Shown here in pieces: positions 10,901 to 20,754 of a stretch of DNA of 64,000 nt. Source of the DNA: Acanthococcus lagerstroemiae (Eukaryota; Arthropoda; Insecta; Hemiptera; Eriococcidae); assembly GCA_031841125.1 (NCBI GenBank), contig CM063107.1, forward strand, positions 49,613,497-49,677,496, written 5' to 3'. Every line of letters begins with the position of its first letter. Position 1 is the stretch's first letter. The position numbers and the translations under genes are program-made. The notes beneath the pieces are model-generated. The model was given only the letters and a program-made list of their open reading frames with translations. It was not told the DNA's origin and ran no database searches.

Positions 10901-10967
10901 ACGCTCTGGACTACAGAAGGGAGAAATTGTGAACTGGCACACCCTACATATAGAATCTACTACCCCT

Positions 10968-11737
10968 CGTTATAATGACTCTATACTACTCGTCTTAAAG
11001 GGTGCTATTCTGAATATGTTTAACAAAATTACAAGTTTTGCTTCTCAAAACTGATTCATTATGTGAAGCATGTATTTAAAGAAAAACCTACCCCTGATTA
11101 AGTTTTTATTTTTGATAGTTCGTTTCCAAAGGGACAAGTAGAATAAAGCGTCTGAACTTTCTAATTTTTGCCTACTTAAAAAGTAAAAGTCTTATTGAAA
11201 GCATAAAATGAAGAAAATTGAATTTCAGAGATCAGACGATTTGTACGATTTTCGTTTGATCACCAAGTAGGTTGATGACTTGAGCGGTTGATTTAATCTT
11301 CATTTATAGAGAAAGTGGAACGGAAGGGTGTGTCGCTTTAGGGAGCTCTTTTTAGAGATGAGGCCCCTCCTAATGTGCTTAGTGCCATCTCTCATAATTC
11401 GGATCACGCCCCGAGTCGATGAAACTACAAAAATGTAGAAAATAAAACTTTTCTGTCGTAACGTTTGAGTTAGTGTGCTCATGTGAGGTGGTCAGTTCCT
11501 TTTGGCAGAACCAAGAGCGGTAGACATATGTAGTGTCGTATGCATAAAAATCAAGCTTTATCGATGAAGCAAAAAAGCGGAGTGAGAGCCTTCGCTTCGA
11601 AGGGAAAGATAGAAGTTTATGAATTTGCTTCAATCCGTATGCATAAGCTTTCTCTTTCACTTCAAAGCGAATTGTTACCAGTGTCCAAGGAACTGTAGGC
11701 TTACACTTGTGTAGAGTGTTCAGTTCCTATTCAGTTC
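10968..11737. other. No recognised gene
   Basis: Two overlapping minus-strand ORFs (11300-11482 and 11379-11660) show no domain. Short motifs here (GCATACGAC, GCTCTCACTC) recur near 13855-13910 on the opposite strand. That hints at an older structure around the satellite-bearing element, but the match is patchy. Confidence 0.35.
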
Positions 11738-13809
11738 CAGGGACGTAGCGACGAGGTTTTACGGAGGGGGGGCAAAATTTTGAGAAATGCGGCAAGTCCC
11801 AACCAACTCCAAAACTGTCAAGCAAAAAAAAAAAAAGGCTGTAGGTATATAGACCTGTCGGATATATCCAACATCTCAACTCAAAATTTCAAAAAAATTC
11901 CCAACTGAGCTGTTGTCAAATGAATTGTCGGAGCCAAAAGACAATCTGTTTTGACTAGTCGGATTTTCCCACTTCTTAACTTAAAATTCCCAACTGAGCT
12001 GATGTCAAATAAACTGCCGAAGCCAAAAAAAAAAAAAAAAAAAAAAAGGTAACCTAAAATTTCTAACCGACCTGTTGTCAAATGAACTGCCGCAGGAAAA
12101 AAAGACCGACTTGTCGGATTTTTTTACCTTCTCCACTCAAAATTCCCAACTGAGCTGTTGTCGAAAAAAAAAAATTATAATAAATAAAATAATAAAAAAA
12201 AAGAAAGAAAAGCCTAACTTAAAATTTCTAATTGGGCTGTTGTCAAATAAACTGTCGAAGCAAAAGAAAAAAGCCGCTTTTGATTTGTCGGAATTTCCCA
12301 ACACCTCAACTGATATGCCTCAACTGAGCTGCTGTCACATAAACTGTCGAAGCAAAAAATAAAAAAGGCAAAAAAAGTTCAACTTACAGCTTCCAACTGA
12401 ACTGTTGTTAAATGAACCGTCGAAGCAAAAAAAAAAAAAAAAAAAAGCTTTTGACTCGCGAATTTTTTCAACTTCTCAATTCAAATTCCCTACTTCCCTA
12501 CTGAGCTGTTATCAACTGAACTGTCGAAGCAAACAAAGAGCAGCTTTTGACTTGTCGGATATTCATTCCCAACGCCTCAACTGAAAATTCCCAACTGAGC
12601 TGTTGTCCAATAAACTGTCGAAGCAAAAAAAAAGAAAAGAAAGGTTTACTTCAAAATTTTAATCTGAGCGGTTGTCAAATGAACTGTCGAAGCACAAAAA
12701 AAGAAGCTCTTGACTTGTCAGATTTTTCATACTCAGCTCAAAATTCTCAACTGAGCTGTTGTCCAATAACCTGTCAAAGCCCCCCCCCAAAAAAAAACAA
12801 ACAAACAAACAAACAAACAAACAAACAAAAAACTCAACTTAAAATTTCCAACTAAGCCGTTGTTAAATAAATCGCCGAAGCAAAAAAAAAAAAAGCTTTT
12901 GACTCGCGATTTGTTTTTAAATTCTCAACTCAAATTCCTTACTAAGCTGTTAACAACTGAACTTGTCGAAGCAAAAAAAGCAGCTTTTGACTTGTTGGAT
13001 ATTTATTCCCAACGCCTCAACTGAAAATTCTCAACTGAGCTGTTGTCCAATGAACTGTCGAAGCAAACAAAAAAGAAAAGCTTAATTTAAAATTTTCAAC
13101 TGAGCTGTTGTCAAATGAACTGTCGAAGCAAAAAAAGCAGCTTTTGGCTTGTCGGATATTTGTTCCCAACACCTCAACTGAAAATTCCCAACTGAGCTGT
13201 TGTCCAATAAACTGTCCAAGCCAAAACAAAAAAAAAACTTAACTTGGAATTTCTAACTGAGCTGTTGTCATATGAACTGTCGGAGCATAAAAAAAGAAGC
13301 CTTTGACTTGTCGGATTTTTCCGGCTCCTCAACTTAAAATTTCCAACTGAGCTGATGTCAAATAAACTGTTGAAGCCAAAAAAAAGTAACAAAAAAAAGG
13401 TCAACTTAAAATTTTTAACTGACCTATTGTCAAATGAACTGTCGCAGGAAAAAAGAAAAAAAAGCTTTTGACTTGTTGGATTTTTTTACCTTCCCAACTC
13501 AAAATTTTCAGTCGAGCTGTTGTCAAATAACCTGTTGAAGCTGGAAAAAAAGTAAAATTTTTAACTGAGCTGTTGTCATATAAACTGTCGAAACAGAGAA
13601 AAAAGCTTTTGACTTGTCCGATTTTTCCAACACCTCAACTCAGATTCCTTACTGAGCTGTTGTCAAATGAACTGTCGAAGCAAAAAAGAAAAAAAAGCGT
13701 TCATCTTGTTCAATTTTTCCAATTTTTGATCCAGTTTACTCAAATATCCCAACTCTGGTGGAGGCTTTGGGGAACAGGCTACCCCTGTGCCCCCCTAGTT
13801 TCGTCCCTG
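11738..13809. mobile_element. hAT-like non-autonomous element with satellite-filled interior
   Basis: The left end reads CAGGGACGTAGC followed by a G run and GCA. The right end is its inverted counterpart, TGCCCCCCTAG then TTTCGTCCCTG. CAGGG termini suggest the hAT superfamily. The 8 bp outside the ends are TTCAGTTC (11730-11737) and TTTAATTC (13810-13817). They match at 6 of 8 with both differences transitions, consistent with an aged 8-bp target duplication. The interior is almost entirely the satellite at 11880-13700. No transposase is present, so it would have needed one in trans. Confidence 0.65.
11880..13700. repeat. Alternating two-type satellite, 22 core copies
   Basis: The core CTGAGCTGTTGTCAAAT, followed by RAACTGTCGAAGC and an A-rich linker, recurs 22 times with GAGCT-type starts from 11907 to 13654. 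Spacings mostly alternate between about 90 and about 70 bp. The long spacer contains TTTGACTTGTCGGATTTTT and CCTCAACTCAAAATTCCC. The short spacer contains AACTTAAAATTTCTAACTG. A dimer of about 160 bp is therefore the higher-order unit. Length differences come from the A-rich linkers and one AAAC microsatellite (12797-12828). Cys-rich ORFs here such as QLSCC repeats are artefacts. Confidence 0.92.
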
Positions 13810-13900
13810 TTTAATTCGTTAGGGAATAGAAAACTTGGGGTTAACACCCCTCTTTATGCATACGACTCGAAGGGAAACCTTTTCCCCAAAGCAAGCGCTC

Positions 13901-14572
13901 TCACTCGTGAGCACAAGCTTCCTCTTTACTTTTTTTATACATACACTCTGCAGCTTGCACTCCACTTTTGCGAAGTGAGAGCCAAAGTTTCTCTTTAAGC
14001 ATCCGGTCTATGGTATCCTTACTTGCGGCTATCAGTTCAAAATTCCCAGTTGGGGTCCTGCGGTTGTGGATCGGCGTGTATACCTTGGCTCTCGGTAGCT
14101 TCCTGGTGAGAGGGGAGCTTGCGTCGACTGGCTGGGGTCCTCTACCTGCAGGGGCGCTGGAAGGACGCTCTAGACTGACATAGGTGCGTGGAAAAGAATT
14201 AGTGTGCATTGTGGTTCCCTGTGGGTGCTTTAGTGCGGCACGGCTGTTTCGGGTGGGCGCAGTTGACGGTGTGTTGGGGCGGATGCTGCAGTCCATACCA
14301 GCGCTGTAGAGGCTTGCCGCCCCTGGCCGATGGCTCCTTTGTTGTTCGGCTAGTGCGGGTGCGTGTCGGATCGAGTTGCCGCTGGAGTCGGGGATAGCAG
14401 CGTTAATGCGCTGCTGTCTCTCCTCATCTTCTGGCGAAACGGCCTGGGATATACGTCTGCCTGTCCCAAGACTTTTTACATCCGGAATTACTTTGTAAGG
14501 TGCCGTCATAATTGTGGTGGTGGAGACGCATCTCTGAAGAAGAATACTGATCGAGTTTCCTCTTGCTTTCAT
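13901..14572 (-). CDS. Uncharacterised 223-codon ORF, possibly mobile-element ORF1
   Basis: This is the longest uninterrupted ORF in the window. The predicted product is basic, Ser/Pro/Arg-rich and largely low-complexity (SSAPAGRGPQPVDASSPL, PNTPSTAPTRNSRAAL). It ends in a more helical segment (ASKDTIDRMLKEKLWLSLRKS). I recognise no domain, signal peptide, membrane span or zinc knuckle. The interval has a higher GC content than its neighbours. About 45 bp just upstream of its 5' side (14612-14657) recur at 3805-3850, which hints that the ORF belongs to a repeat, for instance the 5' end of a LINE with a gag-like ORF1. A host exon or chance ORF cannot be excluded. Confidence 0.35.
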   Translation of the reverse strand: MKARGNSISILLQRCVSTTTIMTAPYKVIPDVKSLGTGRRISQAVSPEDEERQQRINAAIPDSSGNSIRHAPALAEQQRSHRPGAASLYSAGMDCSIRPNTPSTAPTRNSRAALKHPQGTTMHTNSFPRTYVSLERPSSAPAGRGPQPVDASSPLTRKLPRAKVYTPIHNRRTPTGNFELIAASKDTIDRMLKEKLWLSLRKSGVQAAECMYKKSKEEACAHE

Positions 14573-14611
14573 CAGGGTTTATCTGTCGGAGTTTTCCCTC
14601 TCCTATGGGTG

Positions 14612-14657
14612 CTTAGTGTTTCTTTAAGCCCCCTCACCGCGCCAAGGTAGCACACGC
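14612..14657. repeat. Short shared block, copy 2 (partner at 3805)
   Basis: TTTCTTTAAGCCCCCTCACC and the following CCAAGGTAGCACAC match 3805-3850. On the minus strand it lies about 40 bp upstream of the ATG of the 223-codon ORF, so it would be in that ORF's 5' leader. Confidence 0.5.
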
Positions 14658-15829
14658 AAGAGGAAGCGGGAGAATCAGTTTAGATGTATAATTTCTTGTG
14701 CCCATATAAATAGGAGTCTGTATTGAAATCATGTTCTCTCATTATGGCCATTCTTATATTGTGGAATAGGTGAAACTTGTCCCAAGGATATCTGTAACCG
14801 CCGACTAAAACAATAATATCTATTCGAAACAGTTTGTATTCCTAATTACACAGTATTTTGGTTGCCGGTGTTGATATACCTGAGATGATAACGGTACCTA
14901 TGTGGCGTATGCTCCGTTTATAAATACCTGTATACTTCTTCCTCGAAGTACATTACCGCAGTAAGTTTGAGAGAAAAACAATAGTCACTCTCGAGTGTGC
15001 AAGTCGGCAAATTCTATAATTTTACTTTCTCAAAACTAATATTCATCTGTGCTGTGTCCTTACCGCAGAAGGTGTCATTAAAATAAAACCAATCGCGAAT
15101 CTATGTTGGTTTTTCTTCACAATGAAGATGATGGTAGTAAGAGTCAGAATCGCGTGACAGTTCAATGTAGGTGATGTTTAAAAGCTATCGGACGAGTTTA
15201 TTCTTCCTAGATTTAATTATATCCACTGTCTGCATCGTCCATCAAACTGACCAACCGTCTGATCAGATGTATTCCTGTCCGTATACCGCATTCAATGCAG
15301 AATATAACATCCATAAGCGATGTATAAGAAAAACATATATAGCGCGTCTGATTTTTTTTTTTCTCTCTATATCTTTCTTATAATAGTAGGGGAGAGAAAG
15401 TGAAGTTACTTAGTTGTTAATAATTGTATTACTTTGAAACTAATTTTCTTCTGTATAACCGAGATGAATTTGTAGCCGTGAGTTTATTTTTTCATCTTCG
15501 AAGATTAAAAATTTTCAACTTACCTAGTTGGCGCATAGGTACTTCGTATTTATGCTAGAGGCATTAGGCGATTAAACGTTTAGCCGTTTAGCGTTTAGAA
15601 AATATTTTTCACCGAGGTCGTTTTGACGAACTGCAAATTGCCAAAATTAAAATACGTATGATTCAAATAAGGAATGGAATGACGTTCGAAATTTGTGCAT
15701 TGAAGACCAGCAGCGTTGATTACTCGATTTCGCTGTTAATTATTCAAATCATCTACGGAATTATCTGGTACTTAAATGAGTATCGCAAAGAAATTCTGGT
15801 GGAGTTTAGTAGTCATAGAACTTGAAACA
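14658..15829. other. No recognised gene
   Basis: This is AT-rich sequence with small ORFs (for example 15171-15383) that lack motifs. No repeat partner was noticed. Confidence 0.35.
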
Positions 15830-16230
15830 GCTTTTGTTTTTGTTCGAGTTAGACAATTGTTTAAAATACCTGGGTCAAATCATCTACTTGAACAACAAAA
15901 CAAAAAAAGAAATTAACAACAGAATAACTATAGGCTGGAAAAAATTCTGGGCTCTAAAATTTATTCTCAAAGAAAAATATGCATTTAGGGATAAAATTAT
16001 TCCTCGCTCTAATTCAGTCTAATTTCTCGGCCTCTATCTTGACGCTCGCCTCTCCTGGTTACCTCATATAAAACACATAAAAGTCAAATATAAGAGAGAG
16101 AAAAAGACCCATTACGCGGTGGATAGACTTATTTCGAAAGTCGCTCAGCCCCTTGTAGAAAAGACATGCCTGGAACAGGAAAAAGGGGAGGGAAGAAGGG
16201 GGGAGGCACATGCCCAGAAATGGGCGAGTA
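15830..16230 (+). pseudogene. Chimeric LINE scar: RTE-like, then Jockey-like, then RTE-like end
   Basis: At 15840-15970 the plus strand reads KYLGQIIYLNNKTKKEIN and WKKFWALKFILKE, matching the same region of the RTE-like copy at 38-40 kb (KYFGQILSFENKMEKEI, WKAFWAQNI). At 16022-16100 a shifted frame reads FLGLYLDARLSWLPHIKHIK, a Jockey/I-type YLD motif from a different clade. At 16170-16225 the frame GRRGEAHAQKWAS returns to the RTE-like C-terminal end. The homologous spans are non-overlapping, so this looks like rearrangement or template switching, not one degraded copy. Confidence 0.7.
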
Positions 16231-16336
16231 AAAAAATCACGAGGGCAAGGGGGAGACTAGCCCCCTCCGCCATCCACGACACGAAATCCTCAACGATATG
16301 TTAATAGGAAATAAGTGATACTCGGTACAGTGTTGG

Positions 16337-16370
16337 TAATAATAATAATAATAATAATAATAGTAATAAC
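16337..16370. repeat. (AAT)n microsatellite
   Basis: About ten AAT/TAA units with one G substitution follow the LINE scar, and GGGGGCTTCGCCCCC, a perfect hairpin, follows directly. Trinucleotide tails are common at LINE and SINE 3' ends, so this may be a decayed tail. Confidence 0.8.
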
Positions 16371-16439
16371 TGGGGGCTTCGCCCCCTGGCCGTTTCGCGC
16401 CTCGTCCGACTATCGCAGTCCTCAGTGTTTGGTCTAAAC

Positions 16440-17425
16440 TTTTGTTCCTGCGTCGAAGTTTGCTTTGGGCTACTTTTGCTCCCCCTCTATCAGCGGTCAT
16501 CAATCTTCCACCATGAACCCCCTTCCATCATTTCTTCATCACGAGCCTCCTCCTCCACCACAACCCTCTCGTTCACTACGGTCGCTCTCCGCCTCCACGG
16601 CCACACTTCAACAGTCGCAGCCCTCCTCAGCCACGAACTCCTCCCCCACAAGGGCCATAATCTACCAGAGGCTTCAATGCCCACCCCATGGTCTTTTACC
16701 TCCACAGTATCCCCCCTTGCGAACACTTCCCTGTCCCTTGGACTTTTTCCTCGCGTCTACAACTATCGACCACCACAACCGACCTCCACCACCTGGGCCT
16801 TAATCTCTTTACATTACCCTCTCGATCGCTCCATGACTTTCTCCGTCCACAGCTCCTCCCCAACATGGCACCCTCCGTTCATCCCTCCAATCATCACCCA
16901 GTCCTCCACCTAGTCTCCCCGATCACCCTCTTCCACCCCGAGTGCCTTCCATTAGAACCACGTACCCCCGACCACCCCCACACCACTATGGCCCTCATTT
17001 CTGTTCACGTACCACACTCCCACCAAGACCTCTTCATCCATCACTACGCTCTTCCCTATTGCGGTCATAATCCTTCGCTACAGCCTTCCTCTTCCACTGC
17101 TCCTTCTCGGCGGCCTCCTCCTCATCCTAACTCCCTTGAAGATCCCCTGGTCTGCCACTCAGGAGCTCCCATCACCATGACCACCCTTCCCCTTCAGACC
17201 CCCATTACCAGCCCCTCTCGCACCATGGCTTTCATTTCCCTCCCCAGTCCCTCTTTCACCTAGGACTTCCTCTTCCACCAGGACCTCTTACTCACCATTA
17301 CCCCCCCCCCCATCTGGGGCCTTTATCTCCCTCTACAGTCCCGCCACCACCATGGTCTTACTCCCCTTCAGGAGCTCCCTCCTCCACCATGAGTACCTCT
17401 TCCCTTGTCAATCTCCAAGTGTTTA
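16440..17425. repeat. CT-rich degenerate repeat
   Basis: Nearly 1 kb of the plus strand is strongly pyrimidine-rich and reuses TCCACCATG, CCCTCTC, CCTCCTCC and CATGGCC-type blocks at irregular spacing. A smaller relative lies at 33890-34150. The long Pro/Ser/His-rich ORFs here (16425-16913, 16465-16803, 16688-17263) occur in overlapping frames of the same strand, as expected from C-rich DNA lacking A- and G-containing stop codons. I do not call a protein. Confidence 0.7.
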
Positions 17426-18615
17426 TCGCATTTATACAAATTTGATGATGCAGTGGTCTTGTATATTCGCTCATTTTTCGGTATTGTTGTTTTTAATGTC
17501 GTAATGTCGAATTACATTTGTTCGTCATGTTAAGCACCGTGAAGTGTCGTGTTCTCGGGCGCCCGGCACCCGAACATCATTTCATACTGTATCTTCAATA
17601 CGGTTACATAAAATTCAAGATTCATGTATCTCAGTCAGTATTTTTATGACGTCGGATGTACCTACCGCGGTCCCGTAAAAATCGCATTGATGGAATCGTA
17701 TTCATTTTTGTGCTACCATTCAACATCTTCACCGGGTCTGCTATTTTCTCTAAAACTATTCGCAGTTTTGTAACGTGCTCTTAATCCGAGCAATTAAAAT
17801 TACGAAACGATCGCGTATTCATGCAGTCATTCCCCGTCACCCCCTCGTTTCCATTCGTGCTATAATTTTTCGGGACAGATTCGGGTTAATGATTTAGAAT
17901 ACAAAGCATACCGTGTATTTCTGGTCCTATTAAAATTTTCGATAAAACGTAATTTTGCGAAGTAAAAAGGTGACTGGACAAAACGTAGCATTGTTTTTGA
18001 TCAGCGGATTAACAAAAATTAAGGTGTAACAGTATCATTTTAGGACGTTGTATAATAGCGGCCCATATAGTGGGCTGCTGGGTTCTCTATATGAATGGAG
18101 AGTTGTAATAATTGTTTCTATTAGTCGTACACGACTGATTCGCTCTATCCTTCACGCATGTGCTCGATTTAACACTCTCGCTCGGGTTGACTTCTTTCCC
18201 CTTTCTTTTTGCTGCACAGGGAAGTAAATGTCTTTTTAGTTTTTTGTCTGGTACTTCCGCAGTATTCTAAATTAATTTGCTCTTATTTGTACTAACGAAA
18301 TAACCTATGTTAATTAGACCGTGAGTTATCATTAAACTTCGTTTTATGTATAGAAAATCGTGGGAAAAATTATCCGTACTAATACGTGCTCCTAGTTAAG
18401 CTTGTACGCTCTTCAGGGTCTGTTAATTGTGTCTGGAACAGTACTCGAAAATCGCCTTTATACCTTCTAAATTGATTGCTTTTGTTGCATTCGCCGAAGA
18501 AAGAGTGTCGCCCTCTAATTGGTTAATAATTGCAGTTCATTCGTGCTAGAAGCATGTCGTTGAATAACGAAAGACTATATGAAACGTAACTGAAGAGCAA
18601 TTCTCCAAAAACGAG
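17426..18615. other. Apparently unique, CpG-containing stretch
   Basis: No repeat partner, LINE motif or long ORF was found. CpG dinucleotides are frequent compared with the flanking repeats. It may be host intronic or intergenic DNA. Confidence 0.45.
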
Positions 18616-18831
18616 CATCTCTTTTCTAATTTTACTCTCAGCCCGAGCCCTGGAATCCGTCCTTTCTAGCATTATCTCAGAGACGTCGGGAAGGCTATTA
18701 GAGCTGTCTTAACCCTCTTCTCTTTTTGCCGAAAAACCGACCTAGGTCGAAATGTAGCGAGTTGCTATGTGGGCTCGAAACTGGGACCTCCGGATTCCGA
18801 GACCAGCGCGCTATCCATTCGGCCAACCAGA
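18616..18831 (-). repeat. tRNA-derived SINE, copy 2
   Basis: This is the second copy of the SINE at 5746-5966, in the same orientation, with body and tRNA-like head collinear. Box B has decayed: plus-strand GGGCTCGAAAC at 18771-18781 differs from the canonical form at two positions. The box A-like GGCCGAATGGATAGCGCG is still clear. Divergence from copy 1 is roughly 15-20 percent by eye. Confidence 0.83.
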
Positions 18832-18839
18832 TGGGTGTG

Positions 18840-18990
18840 TCCAAAAAATTAGTTTTTCAGGAAATGTTAAGCTGTTTAGAAAATACATTATCCTTATGGA
18901 CGGTGGAGATATTTAAATTCAGATATCTTGGTTGCTCTGCCTGATAGCAGTTTGATAGAAATGTCGGAAACGGTCTGCCATATCCAATGA
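18840..18990. repeat. Interspersed repeat X, copy 1
   Basis: This segment matches 58644-58801 in the same orientation. Shared blocks include CAAAAAATTAGTTTTTCAG, CGGTGGAGATATTT, CAGATATCTT and TATATCCAATGA-like ends. It has no coding motif. In both places a terminal-inverted-repeat element begins within about 60 bp downstream. Confidence 0.75.
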
Positions 18991-19048
18991 CAAATGAATC
19001 GAATGAAATTATAATTAAGAAGATTAAACATTTACGAGAATATATGTA

Positions 19049-19962
19049 GGTTGTCGCTAAGTAACCGAGAATAAAATTCGTACGGCCCACCAACCTACCT
19101 ATCGGCGTTTCAACGCATTAGGGGGATAATTTTGTTCATTAGCTATCGATTGAGACCACGTCGAGCTCATTTGATTGAAAACTCGCTGTTCCTACCAATT
19201 TGAATAAAACCAAATGCGTGGATTTTTTTAAAGAAGGAAAAAAGCATTTGATTACAAATTTTTTTATTAATCATCATCTTCATTAAGTACACGAATCTTT
19301 TTCAAAATAAGCGCCATTCATGGCTATATAGGCGTCTATTCGTTCTTGCCGTTTATCAAACGTTTTCGCGTATTCCGCCGCCGGTAAGGAGGAGAAAAAC
19401 ATCTGCGCCGCAGTGATGCGACTTCTTGATTCGTGTTGAATTGACGACCCCGTAAGGCTGCCTTTGGCTGAGGAAATAACCAAAAGTCACAGGGAGCGAG
19501 GTCAAGACTATACAGGGGGTGGGGGTGGATTGTGATTTCTTTAGAAGTCATCACCGCGGCGCATATGTTTTTCTCCTCCTTACTGGCGGTGGAATATGCG
19601 AAAACGTTCGATAAATGGCAAGAACGAATGGACGCCTGTATAGCCATGAATGGCACTTATTTTGAAAAAAAAATATTCGTGTACTTAATGAAGATGATGA
19701 TTTAATAATAAATTTTGTAATCGTATGCTTTTTCCTTCTTTAAAAAAAAAAAAAAAAAAAAATCTTTAAAAAACCTGTAGTGGTCAACGCGTATGGTTTT
19801 TTTTTCCAAATTGGTCTGGAACAGTGAGTTTTCAATCAAATGAGCTCGGCGTGGTCTCAATCGATAGCTAATGAACCAAATTATCCCTCTACTGCGTTGA
19901 AACGCCGATAGGTAGCGTTGTTGGGCCGTACAAATTTTAGTCTCAGTTACTTAGCGACAGCC
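19049..19962 (-). mobile_element. Fold-back mariner-like element with TA target site
   Basis: The ends are GGTTGTCGCTAAGTAAC and its inverse, GTTACTTAGCGACAGCC, flanked by TA on both sides (19047-19048 and 19963-19964). The inverted arms extend far inward, about 370 bp on the left (to about 19420) and about 415 bp on the right (from about 19546). They include the sequence encoding the transposase C-terminus on both sides. Only the central 125 bp is single copy. The element thus has two 3' halves facing each other in place of a 5' half. Confidence 0.88.
19283..19560 (-). pseudogene. Mariner transposase C-terminal fragment
   Basis: The minus strand reads HPLYSLDLAPCDFWLFPQPK near 19530-19470, the YSPDLAPCDFWLF-like block carrying the third catalytic Asp of mariner transposases. 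After a frameshift it reads ITAAQMFFSSLPAAEYAKTF and ERIDAYIAMNGAYFEKD, ending at the stop 19283-19285. This is the usual C-terminal G-x-YFE ending. The N-terminal helix-turn-helix and the first two catalytic residues are absent. A mirrored, more degraded copy of the C-terminal part lies at 19560-19690 on the other strand. Confidence 0.85.
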
Positions 19963-19989
19963 TATGTATAACAAAAAATCTAGACAGAG

Positions 19990-20662
19990 AAAAAATTCTT
20001 TGAATAAGAGACTTTAACGATTAAGTCTCTGTGAAAAACTCGCAAATATTAACTAAACAGAGAACAAAATCCTTTGAGGAATTCCTAGTAACATACAAGT
20101 AACCTTACTGTCAAAAACTAATATAACTTGAAAACGTTTCAAAATGAAAATGGATCAAGAGTTATGGATCTTATACCTAATTACCAATGAAAGAATGAAA
20201 AATAATGCCCAAAAGATTAACATTTGGAATGAGTCTCTCATGTCACAAATCAATAAATTTTAGAATTACAGGTTACATAAATGGTTTTAAGAACAAAAAA
20301 CAAAAAAAAAACGAACAAAGCAGAGGAAAGAAAAATTGAAATATATCAAAACAAATTAGAAAGAGCAATTATGGCTGTAAAAAAAATAAGGTAAGCGTAC
20401 TGGGAAAAAAAAAACATAAATTTTGTTTAGGCAGAGGTTGAAATGGGTCTGAGCCGGGTACGTAGTGAGGATGGACAATAATAGAGAGGCAAAAATAACC
20501 TCTGAAGGTTATATAAAAGGGGGAGAAAAGGGGGAAAACAAAGGACCAGGTGGAGAGAGGAATTTGAGAAAATGTTTACGCACCGACTATACCACAAGGT
20601 CGCAGTTCATAGGGAGGAATGGCGCCTGAAAGAGGCGTTTGCCCAGCAGAGGACAAATTAGT
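19990..20662 (+). pseudogene. RTE-like LINE remnant with C-terminal end
   Basis: The plus strand at 20135-20190 reads FKMKMDQELWILYLITNE, resembling the end of the endonuclease domain. Around 20340-20370 it reads YQNKLERAIMAV, a degraded MERAMLG block. Near 20445 it reads AGYVVRMDNNRE. At 20545-20660 it reads RTRWREEFEKMF, then REEWRLKEAFAQQRTN and a stop. The order fits RTE-like elements, but the reverse transcriptase core is missing, so the copy has a large internal deletion like the one at 38-40 kb. Multiple stops are present. Confidence 0.75.
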
Positions 20663-20754
20663 CTTTACTAGGTCAAGCAGTTTTGCAACTACCAGTTATT
20701 GGATCGTAGAATTCCTTCAAGTCTAGTCTTATGCTTGAGTAAATTGTATTTGAA

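Larger units (their letters stand above)
9617..10956 (-). mobile_element. Penelope-like retroelement, 5'-truncated, with inverted ends and TSD
   Basis: The minus strand encodes, in order, a Penelope-type reverse transcriptase fragment and a GIY-YIG endonuclease. About 62 bp at the two ends (9652-9713 and 10895-10956) are inverted repeats of one another. CTACTACCCCT occurs at 9606-9616 and again at 10957-10967, an 11-bp target duplication. Inverted partial terminal repeats (pLTRs) on truncated copies are a known feature of Penelope-like elements. The orientation of the right terminal sequence, opposite to the left, fits that structure. The small number of frame breaks suggests a fairly recent insertion. 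Confidence 0.92.

Noticed and set aside
12075..12855. Cys-rich ORFs with repeated QLSCC motifs
   Set aside because: They are translations of the satellite core CAACTGAGCTGTTGTC and change frame with each linker, so they do not represent a protein family.
16425..17263. Pro/Ser/His-rich ORFs of 112-191 codons
   Set aside because: Several overlapping frames of the same C-rich strand are open at once. The lack of stops follows from base composition.
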